A DNA stretch of 64,000 nt from Xanthomonas codiaei (GTDB lineage Bacteria; Pseudomonadota; Gammaproteobacteria; Xanthomonadales; Xanthomonadaceae): contig NZ_MDEC01000018.1 in the NCBI RefSeq assembly GCF_002939785.1, forward strand, positions 1-64,000. Reading direction: 5' to 3'. This document shows positions 39,795-48,955 of the stretch, piece by piece. The first letter of the stretch is position 1, and every line of letters begins with the position of its first letter. Position numbers and translations under genes: made by a program. The notes beneath the pieces were generated by a model. That model ran no database searches, was not told the DNA's origin, and worked only from the letters and a program-made list of their open reading frames with translations.

Positions 39795-41093
39795 TCAGCC
39801 GAAATGCGACAGCACGCCGGCAATGGTAGCGGTCATGAAGGTGGCGATCGAACCGCCGAGCACCGCCCGCAGGCCGAACTTGGCCAGATCGTGACGACGT
39901 TCCGGTGCCAGCCCGCCGATACCGCCGATCTGGATCGCGATCGAGCTGAAGTTGGCAAAGCCGCACAGGGCATACGTGGCAATCAGCCGGCCTTCCTCGC
40001 TCAGGCTCACGCCGGCGACCTGGCCCTTCACGATCTGCGACAGCTCGGTGTAGGCGACGAATTCGTTGATCACCACCTTCTGGCCGATCAACGAGCCGAC
40101 CGTGGTCGCGTCCGCCCACGGCGTGCCGATCACCCAGGCCACCGGCGCCAGCAGGTAGCCGAAGATCGTCGACAGGTTGGTCGGCCGACCCAGCGCCGCG
40201 GCCGCGCCCGTCACTTCGCCCAGCCAGGTCAGCGGTGCATTGATCAGCGCGATCAGCGCGATGAAGGCCAGCAGCATCGCGCCGATGTTCAGCGCCAGGC
40301 GCAGGCCATCGCCGGCACCGGCCGCGGCCGCATCGATGATGTTGCTGGTGGTCTTCTCCACTTCCATCTTGACCGTGCCGCGGGTCAGCGGCGTGCCGGT
40401 CTCCGGCACCAGCAGCTTGGCCACCACCAGGGTGGCCGGCGCGGCCATGATGCTGGCAGCGAGCAGGTGCTTGGCGTAGAAGGCCTGCTGCGCCGGGTCG
40501 CTGCCGCCGAGCATGCCCACGTAGGCGGCGAGCACGCCGCCGGCGATATGCGCCATGCCGCCGATCATCATCGTCAGCAGCTCGGATTGGGTCATCTTGG
40601 GGATGTACGGGCGCACCGTCAGCGGCGCCTCGGTCTGGCCGATGAACACGCTGGCGCACACGCTGGTGGTTTCCGCGCCCGACACGCGCATCACCTTGGT
40701 GATCGCCCAGGCCATCGCCCGCACCACGATCTGCATCACGCCCAGGTGGTAGAGCACGCCCATCAGCGCAGAGAAGAAGATGATGGTGGGCAACACCTGG
40801 AACGCGAAGATGAAGCCGTAGCTTTCGATGTTCATCAGACTGCCGAAAATGAAGGTGGAGCCTTCATTGACGAAGCTCAGCACCTTCACGAATCCCTTGC
40901 CCAGGGAATCGAACACGTCGCGTCCGCCCGGCACCAGCAGCACCAGTGCGGCGAACGAGATCTGCAGCAACAGGCCGGTGGCGACCAGCTTCCAGTCGAT
41001 CGCACGGCGGTTGGTCGAAAACAGCCAGGTGATGCCGATGAGCACCGCCAGACCGAACAGGCCGAAACCGATCCTTCCCAAACCTTCGACCAT
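39795..41093 (-). CDS. nupC: NupC-type concentrative nucleoside transporter
   Basis: A 432-residue membrane protein of the CNT family with about ten helices. Family blocks: FIFAFQVLPTIIFFSALMGVLYHLG, SVFIGQTEAPLTVRPYI, MAHIAGGVLAAYVGM and YALCGFANFSSIAIQIGG. It carries nucleosides in with a sodium or proton gradient. The start at 41093 follows GGATAGGA very closely; a longer frame reaching 41168 adds non-family residues. Pairs with the ribokinase gene downstream. Confidence 0.92.
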   Translation of the reverse strand: MVEGLGRIGFGLFGLAVLIGITWLFSTNRRAIDWKLVATGLLLQISFAALVLLVPGGRDVFDSLGKGFVKVLSFVNEGSTFIFGSLMNIESYGFIFAFQVLPTIIFFSALMGVLYHLGVMQIVVRAMAWAITKVMRVSGAETTSVCASVFIGQTEAPLTVRPYIPKMTQSELLTMMIGGMAHIAGGVLAAYVGMLGGSDPAQQAFYAKHLLAASIMAAPATLVVAKLLVPETGTPLTRGTVKMEVEKTTSNIIDAAAAGAGDGLRLALNIGAMLLAFIALIALINAPLTWLGEVTGAAAALGRPTNLSTIFGYLLAPVAWVIGTPWADATTVGSLIGQKVVINEFVAYTELSQIVKGQVAGVSLSEEGRLIATYALCGFANFSSIAIQIGGIGGLAPERRHDLAKFGLRAVLGGSIATFMTATIAGVLSHFG

Positions 41094-41262
41094 TCCTATC
41101 CCCAGGGCTGCTGACGGCAAAACGAGAAGCCTAGAGCAGGGGGTGTCGGCGGGCAAGGCGAGCGGCATTCAGACGGCCGCCACTGGCTCGCGTCGGCGCC
41201 CCGCCCGCTAAACTGCGCAATCCGGTCCGGGGCAGGTGCCACGGAGGGTGCAGGAGTTCGCC

Positions 41263-42231
41263 ATGCGTTACCGTCGTCTGGGTTCCACCGGGCTGCAGCT
41301 GTCGGCCGTGTCGTTCGGGGCCTGGGTCACCTTCGGCAAGCAGATCGGGCGCAGCGAGGCGCGCAACCTGATCGCCGCGGCCTGGGACAACGGCATCAAT
41401 TTCTTCGACAACGCCGAGGTCTACGCGCGCGGCCGCGCCGAGGAGGTCATGGGCGATGTGATCGCCGACCTGCGCCTGCCGCGCGACGGCTACTGCGTGT
41501 CCAGCAAGGTGTTCTTCGGCGCGGTGGACAGCCCACGTCCCACCCAGCGCGGGCTCTCGCGCAAGCACGTCACCGATGCCTGCCACGCCGCGCTGAAGCG
41601 GCTGCGCGTGGAGTATCTGGACCTGTATTTCTGCCATCGGCCCGACCCGGAGACGCCGGTCCAGGAAACCGTGCGGGCGATGGATGCGCTGATCCGCCAG
41701 GGCAAGGTGCTGTACTGGGGGACTTCCGAGTGGAGCGCCGAGCAGCTGCGCGCGGCGATCTCCATCGCCGAACAGGAGCACCTGCATGCGCCGTCGATGG
41801 AGCAACCGCAGTACAACCTGCTGCACCGCCAGCGGCTGGAGCACGAGTACGCACCGCTGTGCGAGGCCGGGCTGGGCACCACCATCTGGTCGCCACTGGC
41901 CTCTGGCCTGCTGACCGGCAAGTACAACGCGGGGGTGGCGGCCGACAGCCGGCTGGGCCAGCCCGACAATGCCTGGCTGCAGGACGAGGTGCTGGGCACG
42001 CCGGAATCCCGCCGTCTCGAGCGCGCCCGTGCGTTCTGCGCGGTGGCCGCCGAGCTGGGGCATGCGCCGGCGCCATTGGCGATCGCCTGGTGCCTGCGCA
42101 ACCCGCACGTGTCCTCGGTGATTTTGGGCGCCAGCCGGGTGGAGCAGCTGGAACAGAACCTGGCCGCGCTCGATGTGCTGGACCAGGTGGATGCAGCGGG
42201 CTGGGCGCAGGTGGAAGCGGCGACACGCTGA
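41263..42231 (+). CDS. aldo/keto reductase (Kv-beta type)
   Basis: A 322-residue TIM-barrel NADPH reductase. It starts MRYRRLGSTGLQLSAVSFGA. The catalytic tetrad is intact: Asp49 and Tyr54 in FFDNAEVYARG, Lys82 in SSKVFFG and His125 in YFCHRPDP. The potassium-channel-beta type is suggested by WGTSEWSAEQLRAA and SVILGASRVEQLEQNL. GGAG lies 7 bases before the ATG at 41263. It reduces aldehydes or ketones; the natural substrate is unknown. Confidence 0.9.
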   Translation: MRYRRLGSTGLQLSAVSFGAWVTFGKQIGRSEARNLIAAAWDNGINFFDNAEVYARGRAEEVMGDVIADLRLPRDGYCVSSKVFFGAVDSPRPTQRGLSRKHVTDACHAALKRLRVEYLDLYFCHRPDPETPVQETVRAMDALIRQGKVLYWGTSEWSAEQLRAAISIAEQEHLHAPSMEQPQYNLLHRQRLEHEYAPLCEAGLGTTIWSPLASGLLTGKYNAGVAADSRLGQPDNAWLQDEVLGTPESRRLERARAFCAVAAELGHAPAPLAIAWCLRNPHVSSVILGASRVEQLEQNLAALDVLDQVDAAGWAQVEAATR

Positions 42232-43035
42232 GCGGGCAGGGATCGTCGAGTACGTGCGGCCCGCAGGGTGCAGGCAGTGCGCGGCGTGCGGTGGCTGGTT
42301 TGAAAGGTTTGGCCAGCGCGACAGCAGTGGCAGCCGGAGCGTTAGCCCGGCCATCGTTCGCCTCTTGCAGGTGTGAACTACGGCCTTTCACCTGGCTACA
42401 GACCTTGCCCGCCCACCATCGCAGGACACGCCGCAGGTAGGTTCCTGCAGGCGCTGGTACGGCGTCCATGCCACAGGACCTCCTGCGGCGATGCACGGGC
42501 AAGAGCAATAGCCGGTCGCGCGGTCGTTGAGCATGCTGCAGGATGCGCTGGCGCGGGACGTCCAGGCGTCCTCGACGCGAAAGACACAGGCTGCGGTCTG
42601 CGTCAGGGCTCGTGTCCGGCGGCCCGCCCCGGGCGATGTCGCATCGCGGGCGGGACCTGGGGCGCATGGAGGCTGCCACGGAGCATCCACGCAGGGGTCA
42701 CGGCGTGTCCGCGAGTGGTGACTGCGGCGCGCGCGGCGATGTCGTTGCGCGAACGTTGCGCGAACCCGTGGACCGGCGCGACAGGACGCATCAGCGCCGT
42801 CCTGCGCCTTCAGGAACCGGCCCACGGCTGCCGTTGCGAGGACCGTTACGACACCCCCCCGGCGGCCTCCCAACCGTGGCTGCTCGGACCGGGCATCGCC
42901 GAGTGGCCGGGCCATCGATACCCGGCGCGTGGCCCGGCTGTCGCAAGCCCGGAGCCGCAACGGTGCTGGCGAACGGGCAGTTCGATTGATGGAATCGATC
43001 GAAAGGCAGGAGGTCATGCAAATATTTCGCCGTTC
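42232..43035. other. intergenic, no gene seen
   Basis: About 800 bases between the reductase and heme genes. Open frames on both strands have no ribosome binding site and do not resemble known proteins. The right end carries the Fur-box region. Confidence 0.45.
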
Positions 43036-43080
43036 AAATGAGAATGGCTCTTGATAATTAAATGAGAATGGTTATTATTT
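43036..43080 (+). promoter_or_regulatory. two overlapping Fur boxes before hemP
   Basis: AAATGAGAATGG occurs twice, 24 bases apart (43036-43047 and 43060-43071). The second runs into TTATTATT, giving AATGAGAATGGTTATTAT, close to the AATGATAATNATTATCATT Fur consensus. TTGATAAT lies between. It is AT-rich in an otherwise GC-rich region and ends 30 bases before hemP. Confidence 0.82.
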
Positions 43081-43109
43081 GTTAGGCCAACCGACTGGAG
43101 ATCCAGATC

Positions 43110-43307
43110 ATGACCGCTCATCCCGTGCCGCTTCGCTCCGAACCGGTCAATCTGCGCGACCGCGCCGTACCGCGCGTGGTTCCCGCCGAAGACCTCATCA
43201 GCAGCGAGGCGTTGCTCAAGGGGCGCCGCGAAGTGCTGATCCAGCATGGCGATCGCGTCTATCGCCTGCGCCACACCAGCAACGACAAGCTCATCCTGAC
43301 CAAGTAA
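43110..43307 (+). CDS. hemP: hemin uptake protein HemP
   Basis: A 65-residue HemP-family protein ending GRREVLIQHGDRVYRLRHTSNDKLILTK, the family's conserved core. HemP is a small cytoplasmic protein needed in some bacteria for expression of the heme receptor. It directly follows the Fur boxes and precedes the TonB-dependent receptor, as in many Gram-negatives. Ribosome binding site: GGAG about 11 bases upstream. Confidence 0.88.
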   Translation: MTAHPVPLRSEPVNLRDRAVPRVVPAEDLISSEALLKGRREVLIQHGDRVYRLRHTSNDKLILTK

Positions 43308-43609
43308 TGCGCGTCCCCCACGTCATCCCAGCACAGGGAACCGCTGCGCCCTGATCGACCGGGCGCAGATGCCGCAACGGCCGCCATCGGCTGGCGCGGC
43401 AAGCCGCAGACATCGCCGCGTGCGGTGCCGCTGGCGGCAGGGTTCCGCAGCCATTGCACTCGCTCCATCGGCGCTGCTCTGCAGGGGGCGCCGACCGTTC
43501 GCCGCGGGCGTTGCCGCCGCCGTCCGCCACCCATCTCTCCACCCTCGGTTGCCGTGCGCGGCCGGTTCGCTGTGCGCGCTGCCGGGGGTTCTTCCACAAA
43601 GGTTGCTTG
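43308..43609. other. hemP to receptor gap, no gene seen
   Basis: 302 bases with no supported coding sequence. It is long for an operon gap and could hold a second promoter or the RNA region through which HemP acts; no terminator or consensus was recognised. Confidence 0.4.
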
Positions 43610-45841
43610 ATGATTCGCCTGCATCCGCTGGTGGTCGCGCTATCGCTCGCGCTGCCTGCCGCCCCGTTGTGTGTCCATGCCGCAGAATCCGATGCCGGCG
43701 GCGAAGCTGCGCGGGAGGTGCACGACTTCGACCGTCTGCAGGTCACCGCCACGCGGACCCAGCGCGCGCTGGTGGACGTGCCGGCCACGGTGGATGTGAT
43801 CGATCGCGAACAACTGGACAACCAGCTGGTGCGCGAGCTCAAGGACCTGTTCCGTTACACACCGGGCGTCTCGGTGACCAGCACCAACGGCCGCTTCACC
43901 GGCGCCAATGGCATCCGCATCCGCGGCCTGGATGGCAATCGCGTGGCGATCCTGGTGGACAACGTGCCCGTGTCCGACACCTTTGCGTTCGGCAGCTACC
44001 TCAATGCCAATCGCAATTTCGTCGACCTGGAAACGCTCAAGCGTGTGGAAGTGGTGCGCGGGCCGGCCAGTTCCTTGTATGGCTCCGATGCGCTGGGCGG
44101 CGTGGTGGCCTTCGTCACCAAGGACCCGGCCGATTATCTGCGCGACGACAAGCACAGCTACCTCGGCCTGAAGTTCGGCTACGAAGGCGACTGGAACGGC
44201 CTGTTCGCCGGCGCCACCGGCGCGTTTGGCGGCGAGCGTTGGAGCGGCATGGTGGCGGTGGCGCATCGCCAGGGCCAGGAAACGCAGAACCAGGGCGACA
44301 ACCGCAGCCGCGATGTCACCCGGACCGCCGCCAACCCGCAAACCGTGGACGGCCGCAGCGTGCTGACCAAGCTGGTCTACGCGCCGAGCGCGCAACAGCG
44401 CTTCAAGCTCACCGTGGAAGGCAACGAAGACTACGGCAGCATCGAGGCCTTGAGCAGCATCGACACGCGTTCCCCGACGGCGTCGCTGCGTGTGCTGTCG
44501 CAGCAGGGCCGCGACCACCAGACCCGCGCGCGGGTATCGTTGCGGCACGAGTTGGACGCGCTGGACGCCACGCTTGCCGACGACCTGCAATGGCTGCTGT
44601 ATCGCCAGGACAGCGAGAGCCTGCAGCGCACCAACGAGCTACGCGGCAACAACACCCGCCGCCACAACGAACACAGCTTCGACCAGCGTGTGTATGGGGT
44701 GCTGGTCAATGCGCACAAGGCCATCGCCACCGATGCGATGCAACACGACATCACCTATGGGCTGGACGGTACCTGGACCGACACCCGCGCCAAGCGCGAC
44801 GGCTATTCGCTGACTCTTGCCAACGGCGCGATCAGCAACCGGGTCGGCCAGGACGTGTTTCCGGTGCGCGATTTCCCCAAGAGCGAAACCACCAAGCTCG
44901 GCCTGTACGCGCAGGACGAGATCGGCCTGCTGGATGGGCGGCTGTCGCTGACGCCAGGCGTGCGCGTGGACTATTTCCGCCTGTCGCCGCAGGTGGATGA
45001 CATTTTTCGCGAGGACAATCCGGGCGTGGCGGTGTCGACCATCGACCAGACCCAGGTCTCGCCCAAGTTCGGCGCGGTATGGCGCTTCTCCGATACGTGG
45101 TCGGCGTACGCGAACTATGCGCATGGCTTCCGCGCGCCGCCGTACAACGACGTCAACATCGGATTCACCAATCTGCAGGGGCGCTACACCGCCATCGCCA
45201 ACCCCGACCTGAAGGCGGAAACCAGCCGCGGCGGCGAGCTGGGGCTGCGCTTCAACGATGCGGTGGGTTATCTCGGCCTGGCCGTGTACTACACCGATTA
45301 CCGCGACTTCATCGAATCGAATGCGCCTGCCGGTACCAATGCCGACGGCTTCCTGGTGTTCCAGTCGCGCAACGTGGACGATGTGGTCATCAAGGGCGCC
45401 GAAGCGCGCGGCGGGCTCGATCTGGGTGTGCTGGCTGGCTGGCAGGGCTGGTCGCTGAACAGCGCCGTGGCGTACTCGGAAGGCGACAACCTCACCGACG
45501 ACATGCCGCTCAATTCGGTGGACCCGCTGCGCGGCACGCTGGGCGTGGCATTCGACGGCGAGCAATGGGGCGCCGAACTGATCGGCACCTTCGTCGCGCG
45601 CAAGCGCCGCCCGCAGCTGGACAGCTATTACACGCCGGCCGGCTACGCCACGCTGGACCTGATGGGGCATTGGGAGTTCGCGCCCGGCGCCAAGGTCACC
45701 GCCGGCATCTTCAATCTGGCCGACCGGCGTTATGTGGACTGGAATGCGCTGCCCAACGGCACGCTTGCCAGCAGCACGGTGGTGGACCGCTTCACCGCAG
45801 CCGGGCGCACCGCCTCGGTCAGCCTTGCCGTGAGCTGGTAG
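43610..45841 (+). CDS. TonB-dependent heme/hemoglobin receptor
   Basis: A 743-residue outer-membrane receptor. The signal peptide is MIRLHPLVVALSLALPAAPL; a TonB box-like FDRLQVTATRTQRALVDVP follows. The plug has VRGPASSLYGSDALGGVV; the barrel carries the FRAPPYNDVN and NPDLKAETS motifs found in heme receptors. The last residues VSLAVSW end in Trp, as outer-membrane proteins often end in an aromatic residue. AAGG lies about 7 bases before ATG 43610. It would import heme, driven by TonB, under Fur control together with hemP. Confidence 0.9.
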   Translation: MIRLHPLVVALSLALPAAPLCVHAAESDAGGEAAREVHDFDRLQVTATRTQRALVDVPATVDVIDREQLDNQLVRELKDLFRYTPGVSVTSTNGRFTGANGIRIRGLDGNRVAILVDNVPVSDTFAFGSYLNANRNFVDLETLKRVEVVRGPASSLYGSDALGGVVAFVTKDPADYLRDDKHSYLGLKFGYEGDWNGLFAGATGAFGGERWSGMVAVAHRQGQETQNQGDNRSRDVTRTAANPQTVDGRSVLTKLVYAPSAQQRFKLTVEGNEDYGSIEALSSIDTRSPTASLRVLSQQGRDHQTRARVSLRHELDALDATLADDLQWLLYRQDSESLQRTNELRGNNTRRHNEHSFDQRVYGVLVNAHKAIATDAMQHDITYGLDGTWTDTRAKRDGYSLTLANGAISNRVGQDVFPVRDFPKSETTKLGLYAQDEIGLLDGRLSLTPGVRVDYFRLSPQVDDIFREDNPGVAVSTIDQTQVSPKFGAVWRFSDTWSAYANYAHGFRAPPYNDVNIGFTNLQGRYTAIANPDLKAETSRGGELGLRFNDAVGYLGLAVYYTDYRDFIESNAPAGTNADGFLVFQSRNVDDVVIKGAEARGGLDLGVLAGWQGWSLNSAVAYSEGDNLTDDMPLNSVDPLRGTLGVAFDGEQWGAELIGTFVARKRRPQLDSYYTPAGYATLDLMGHWEFAPGAKVTAGIFNLADRRYVDWNALPNGTLASSTVVDRFTAAGRTASVSLAVSW

Positions 45842-45846
45842 CGGCC

Positions 45847-46488
45847 ATGCCCATCGCCCGCCCGCTGCCATCGTCGTCGCGCGCGCGTGCCACCGGTACC
45901 ACGTTGCCACGCCCGTCGCAGCTGGCGGCCTTGGGCACGGTGCTCTGTCTGTATCGCCCCGCACTCGGCCACGAACTCGATGGATGGCAGCATGCAGTCG
46001 AGGCAGCGGCCTGCCGCCAGCTCGATAGCGACGGTGTGCGCGAGGGCATCTGGTTCTTCGATGCCGAAGGACATTGCTGCTGGCGCCTCTACCTGTTGCC
46101 GGACAGCGATTTTCTGGACTGGGATCGGCTGGTGTCGCGGTTGCCGCCGTTGTCGATGGACGCCCAGGCAACCGGTCCGGGCATGGGCCTGGGTGAGCGC
46201 CTGTGGCGTCGCCTGGCCGGACGCATGCGTGGCGAAACCTGGCGGCTGAGCGCGCTGCGCCTGAGCGCCGGTAGTGGTCGCGCGCCGCCGCTGGCGGCCA
46301 GCCTGGCCACCGTCTCGGCGCTGGGTGCGGTGGTGGCCGCGCGAGTGGCGCACGATGAAGGTATCGAGGCGCGGGTGGCGGTGGATGATTGCTGCTGCGC
46401 GCGTGCCGCGGCGCTGCGATCCGGCCCGACCACTGCCGGCAGCGACCCGGCCGCCATGACCTCTGCCCTGTTGCGGCTACGCCGCTGA
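45847..46488 (+). CDS. heme-locus protein, possibly hemin-transport related
   Basis: A 213-residue soluble protein starting MPIARPLPSSSRARATG. It has CLYRPALGHELDGWQHAVE and IWFFDAEGHCCWRLYLLPDSDFLDWDRLVSRLP. It is weakly reminiscent of hemin-transport/utilisation proteins, and several are annotated so in Xanthomonas, but I see no decisive motif. DDCCCARAA is cysteine-rich. It begins five bases after the receptor stop, so a role in heme handling is inferred from the operon. Confidence 0.65.
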   Translation: MPIARPLPSSSRARATGTTLPRPSQLAALGTVLCLYRPALGHELDGWQHAVEAAACRQLDSDGVREGIWFFDAEGHCCWRLYLLPDSDFLDWDRLVSRLPPLSMDAQATGPGMGLGERLWRRLAGRMRGETWRLSALRLSAGSGRAPPLAASLATVSALGAVVAARVAHDEGIEARVAVDDCCCARAAALRSGPTTAGSDPAAMTSALLRLRR

Positions 46489-46517
46489 TATTCCCGATAC
46501 CACAAACGAGAGTTCCA

Positions 46518-47450
46518 ATGAGCCGATTGTTGCCACGCTGTATCGCCGTCACCCTGAGCCTGTTGCCCCTGGCCGCCGCCGCCGCCGCTGCCGATCCCGA
46601 GCGCGATCGGCAGAGCATCCTGGCGATGCAGGGCGAATACGCAGTGGACTTCGCCTTCGACGAAACCGTGCTGCTCAAGCCCGGCTACGAGCGCGCCCCG
46701 GCGATGCGCAGCGGTGCCAACGAGGTGGTCATCGTGGTGGAGGATTCGCCACGCAAGCTGGTGCTGCAACATTTGCTGGTCGACGAAAAGAGCAAGCACG
46801 TGACCAAGCACTGGCGCCAGGACTGGGTGTACGAGGCGCCGCAGCGTTTCGAATTCACCGCCGACCAGACCTGGCAGGTGCGTGCGCTGCCGGCATCGGC
46901 CACGCAGGGCGCATGGACGCAATGCGTGTTCGAGGTCAGCGATGCACCGCGCTACTGCGGCACCGGGCGCTGGGAGTATGCCGACGGTCACCCGACCTGG
47001 ACCAGCGATCTGAGCTGGCGCCCGTTGCCGCGCCGCGAATACACCAAGCGCAGCGACTACAACGCGCTGTCGGTGATCAACCAGCACACGCTCACGCCCA
47101 ACGGCTGGACCCACGAGCAGTTCAACACCAAGGTGCTGCGCAAGCCCGACGGCAGCCAGGAACCGATCGCACGCGAATTCGGCTTCAACGATTACCGCAA
47201 GACCACCGACGTGGATTTCGCCCCGGCCTACGCGTATTGGAAGGGCACGCAGGGGTATTGGGCCAAGGTGCGCGCACGCTGGGCCAGGTTCCTCGACACG
47301 CCACCGGGCCTGCACCTGAAGACCAAGCCAGACGGCATGGCGATGATCATGCCGATGTTCGAACAGGCCGAAGCTGCGCAGCAGGGCAAGCGGATCAAGG
47401 ACGCGAAGATCGATGCGGTGTTTGCGCAGTGGGTGGAACCAGCGAACTAG
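46518..47450 (+). CDS. DUF6607 family exported protein
   Basis: A 310-residue protein with an N-terminal signal peptide (AVTLSLLPLAAAAAAADP). It contains the family pattern VLQHLLVDEKSKHVTKHWRQDW, WTQCVFEVSDAPRYCG and RREYTKRSDYNAL. It is found next to heme receptors and probably helps heme use in the periplasm, but no activity is known. It starts 29 bases after the preceding gene. It converges on the DUF486 gene, with a palindromic repeat between. Confidence 0.75.
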   Translation: MSRLLPRCIAVTLSLLPLAAAAAAADPERDRQSILAMQGEYAVDFAFDETVLLKPGYERAPAMRSGANEVVIVVEDSPRKLVLQHLLVDEKSKHVTKHWRQDWVYEAPQRFEFTADQTWQVRALPASATQGAWTQCVFEVSDAPRYCGTGRWEYADGHPTWTSDLSWRPLPRREYTKRSDYNALSVINQHTLTPNGWTHEQFNTKVLRKPDGSQEPIAREFGFNDYRKTTDVDFAPAYAYWKGTQGYWAKVRARWARFLDTPPGLHLKTKPDGMAMIMPMFEQAEAAQQGKRIKDAKIDAVFAQWVEPAN

Positions 47451-47462
47451 AGGCGTCCGTGC

Positions 47463-47530
47463 CGTAGGAGGGCCCCCGGGCGCGATGGGCGTTACCGATA
47501 AAGCCCATCGCGCCCGGGGGCGCTCCTACG
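47463..47530. repeat. palindromic intergenic repeat, copy 2
   Basis: CGTAGGAGGGCCCCCGGGCG and, reversed, CGCCCGGGGGCGCTCCTACG form the arms, with CGATGGGC/GCCCATCG continuing the stem and about ten loop bases. Same family as 24740-24805. Lies between convergent genes and could end both transcripts. Confidence 0.85.
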
Positions 47531-47543
47531 GGCGAGACGGCGG

Positions 47544-47897
47544 TTATTCCTTGAACATCAAAAACGCCGCCACCAGGATCAGCCCGAACGCAGCCCAGTG
47601 GTTCCACTTCAGCGACTGGCCCAGGTAGAAGGTCGAGAAGCCGGCGAACACCAGCAGCGTGATCACTTCCTGCATGCCCTTGAGTTGCGGCGCCGAATAC
47701 ACCGCGCTGCCCAGCCGGTTGCCCGGCACCTGCAGGCAGTATTCGAAGAACGCGATGCCCCAGCTGACCAGGATCGCGATCATCAGCGGCGTGCTCTTGT
47801 ACTTCAGATGCCCATACCAGGCGAAGGTCATGAAGACATTGCTGGCGATCAGCAGCAGGACCGGGTACAGGTAAGCGGTGAAGGAAGCGGTGGGCAT
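47544..47897 (-). CDS. DUF486 (DMT-like) membrane protein
   Basis: A 117-residue protein with four hydrophobic helices and the family blocks FMTFAWYGHLK, SWGIAFFEYCLQVPGNRLG and QEVITLLVFAGFSTFYL. DUF486 is a small transporter-like member of the drug/metabolite superfamily. The substrate is unknown. Start at 47897 by family alignment. Confidence 0.88.
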   Translation of the reverse strand: MPTASFTAYLYPVLLLIASNVFMTFAWYGHLKYKSTPLMIAILVSWGIAFFEYCLQVPGNRLGSAVYSAPQLKGMQEVITLLVFAGFSTFYLGQSLKWNHWAAFGLILVAAFLMFKE

Positions 47898-48070
47898 GAC
47901 GGCGGCGGTTGGACAGGGGCCGGAAGCATAAGCCAACTCCGTTAAGCGCACGCGACCATGCCGATGAGCCTGGCATGCGGCGTCGGGGGGCTCGAGGCCG
48001 GTGCGAACGTTTGCCTGCAGTACGGTCGGGCAGTTGCCTACGCCACGCACCGCCGCGCCACGTCATTCGG

Positions 48071-48955
48071 CTAGCGCTGCATGCCCCAGCGACGCACGGT
48101 GAGACGCTCGATGGCCTGGAACACCACCGCTTCCACCAGCAGGCCCAGCACGATCACCATGGCCAGGCCAGCGAACACGCGGTCGGTGTACAGCTCGTTG
48201 CGGTTCTGGAAGATGTACCAGCCCAGCCCGCCCTGGCCGGAGGTGGCGCCGAACACCAGCTCGGCGGCGATCAGGGTGCGCCAGGCGAACGCCCAGCCGA
48301 TCTTCAGCCCGGACAGGATCGCCGGCAGCGCGGCCGGGATCAGCAACTGCGCCACGTAGCGCGGCCCACGCAGGCCGTAATTGCGCCCGGCCATGCGCAA
48401 GGTCTCCGGTACCGCCTGGAAGCCGGCATAGGTGGTCAGCGCCAGCGGCCACAGCACCGAATGCACCAGCACGAACACCAGGCTGCCGCTGCCCAGGCCG
48501 AACCACAGCAGCGCCAGCGGCAACAGTGCGATGGCCGGCAACGGATTGAACATCGCGGTCAGCGTGCCGAGCACATCGCGGCCCCAGCGCGTGGATGCGG
48601 CCACCGCGGTCAGCGCGAACGCCGACAGCACGCCCAGCAGATAGCCCTGGCCCAGGACCCGCAGCGAGGCACCCACCCGGCGCAGCAATTCGCCCGACAG
48701 CAGGCCGTCGTAGAACGCACGTGCGGTCTGCACGGCGCTGGGCAGCATCAGATCGTCGCCGACCACGCGCGCAGCGATCTCCCAAGCGGCCGCCAGCACC
48801 ACCAGGACCACGGCCTTGCGCAGCCATCCCGGTGCCTGCCAGCGGCTGGGCGCGGCGGCATGCAGCAGGGCCGGATCCAGTGGCTGCAACGCCAGTTCGT
48901 ATTCCGGGCGCACCGGCGGAACCGGCGGCAGCGCGGCGGCGGGCAAGCGGCTCAT
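48071..48955 (-). CDS. ABC transporter permease, sulfonate/taurine type
   Basis: A 294-residue SsuC/TauC-like permease with about six helices. It carries the ABC-permease EAA loop GFQAVPETLRMAGRNYGL. LIPAALPAILSGLKIGWAFAWRTLI is typical of sulfonate and nitrate permeases. Its ATG overlaps the ATPase stop by four bases. It forms an importer with the two genes upstream, in the order binding protein, ATPase, permease. The family is sure; the substrate is inferred from the TauD-like neighbour. Confidence 0.9.
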   Translation of the reverse strand: MSRLPAAALPPVPPVRPEYELALQPLDPALLHAAAPSRWQAPGWLRKAVVLVVLAAAWEIAARVVGDDLMLPSAVQTARAFYDGLLSGELLRRVGASLRVLGQGYLLGVLSAFALTAVAASTRWGRDVLGTLTAMFNPLPAIALLPLALLWFGLGSGSLVFVLVHSVLWPLALTTYAGFQAVPETLRMAGRNYGLRGPRYVAQLLIPAALPAILSGLKIGWAFAWRTLIAAELVFGATSGQGGLGWYIFQNRNELYTDRVFAGLAMVIVLGLLVEAVVFQAIERLTVRRWGMQR

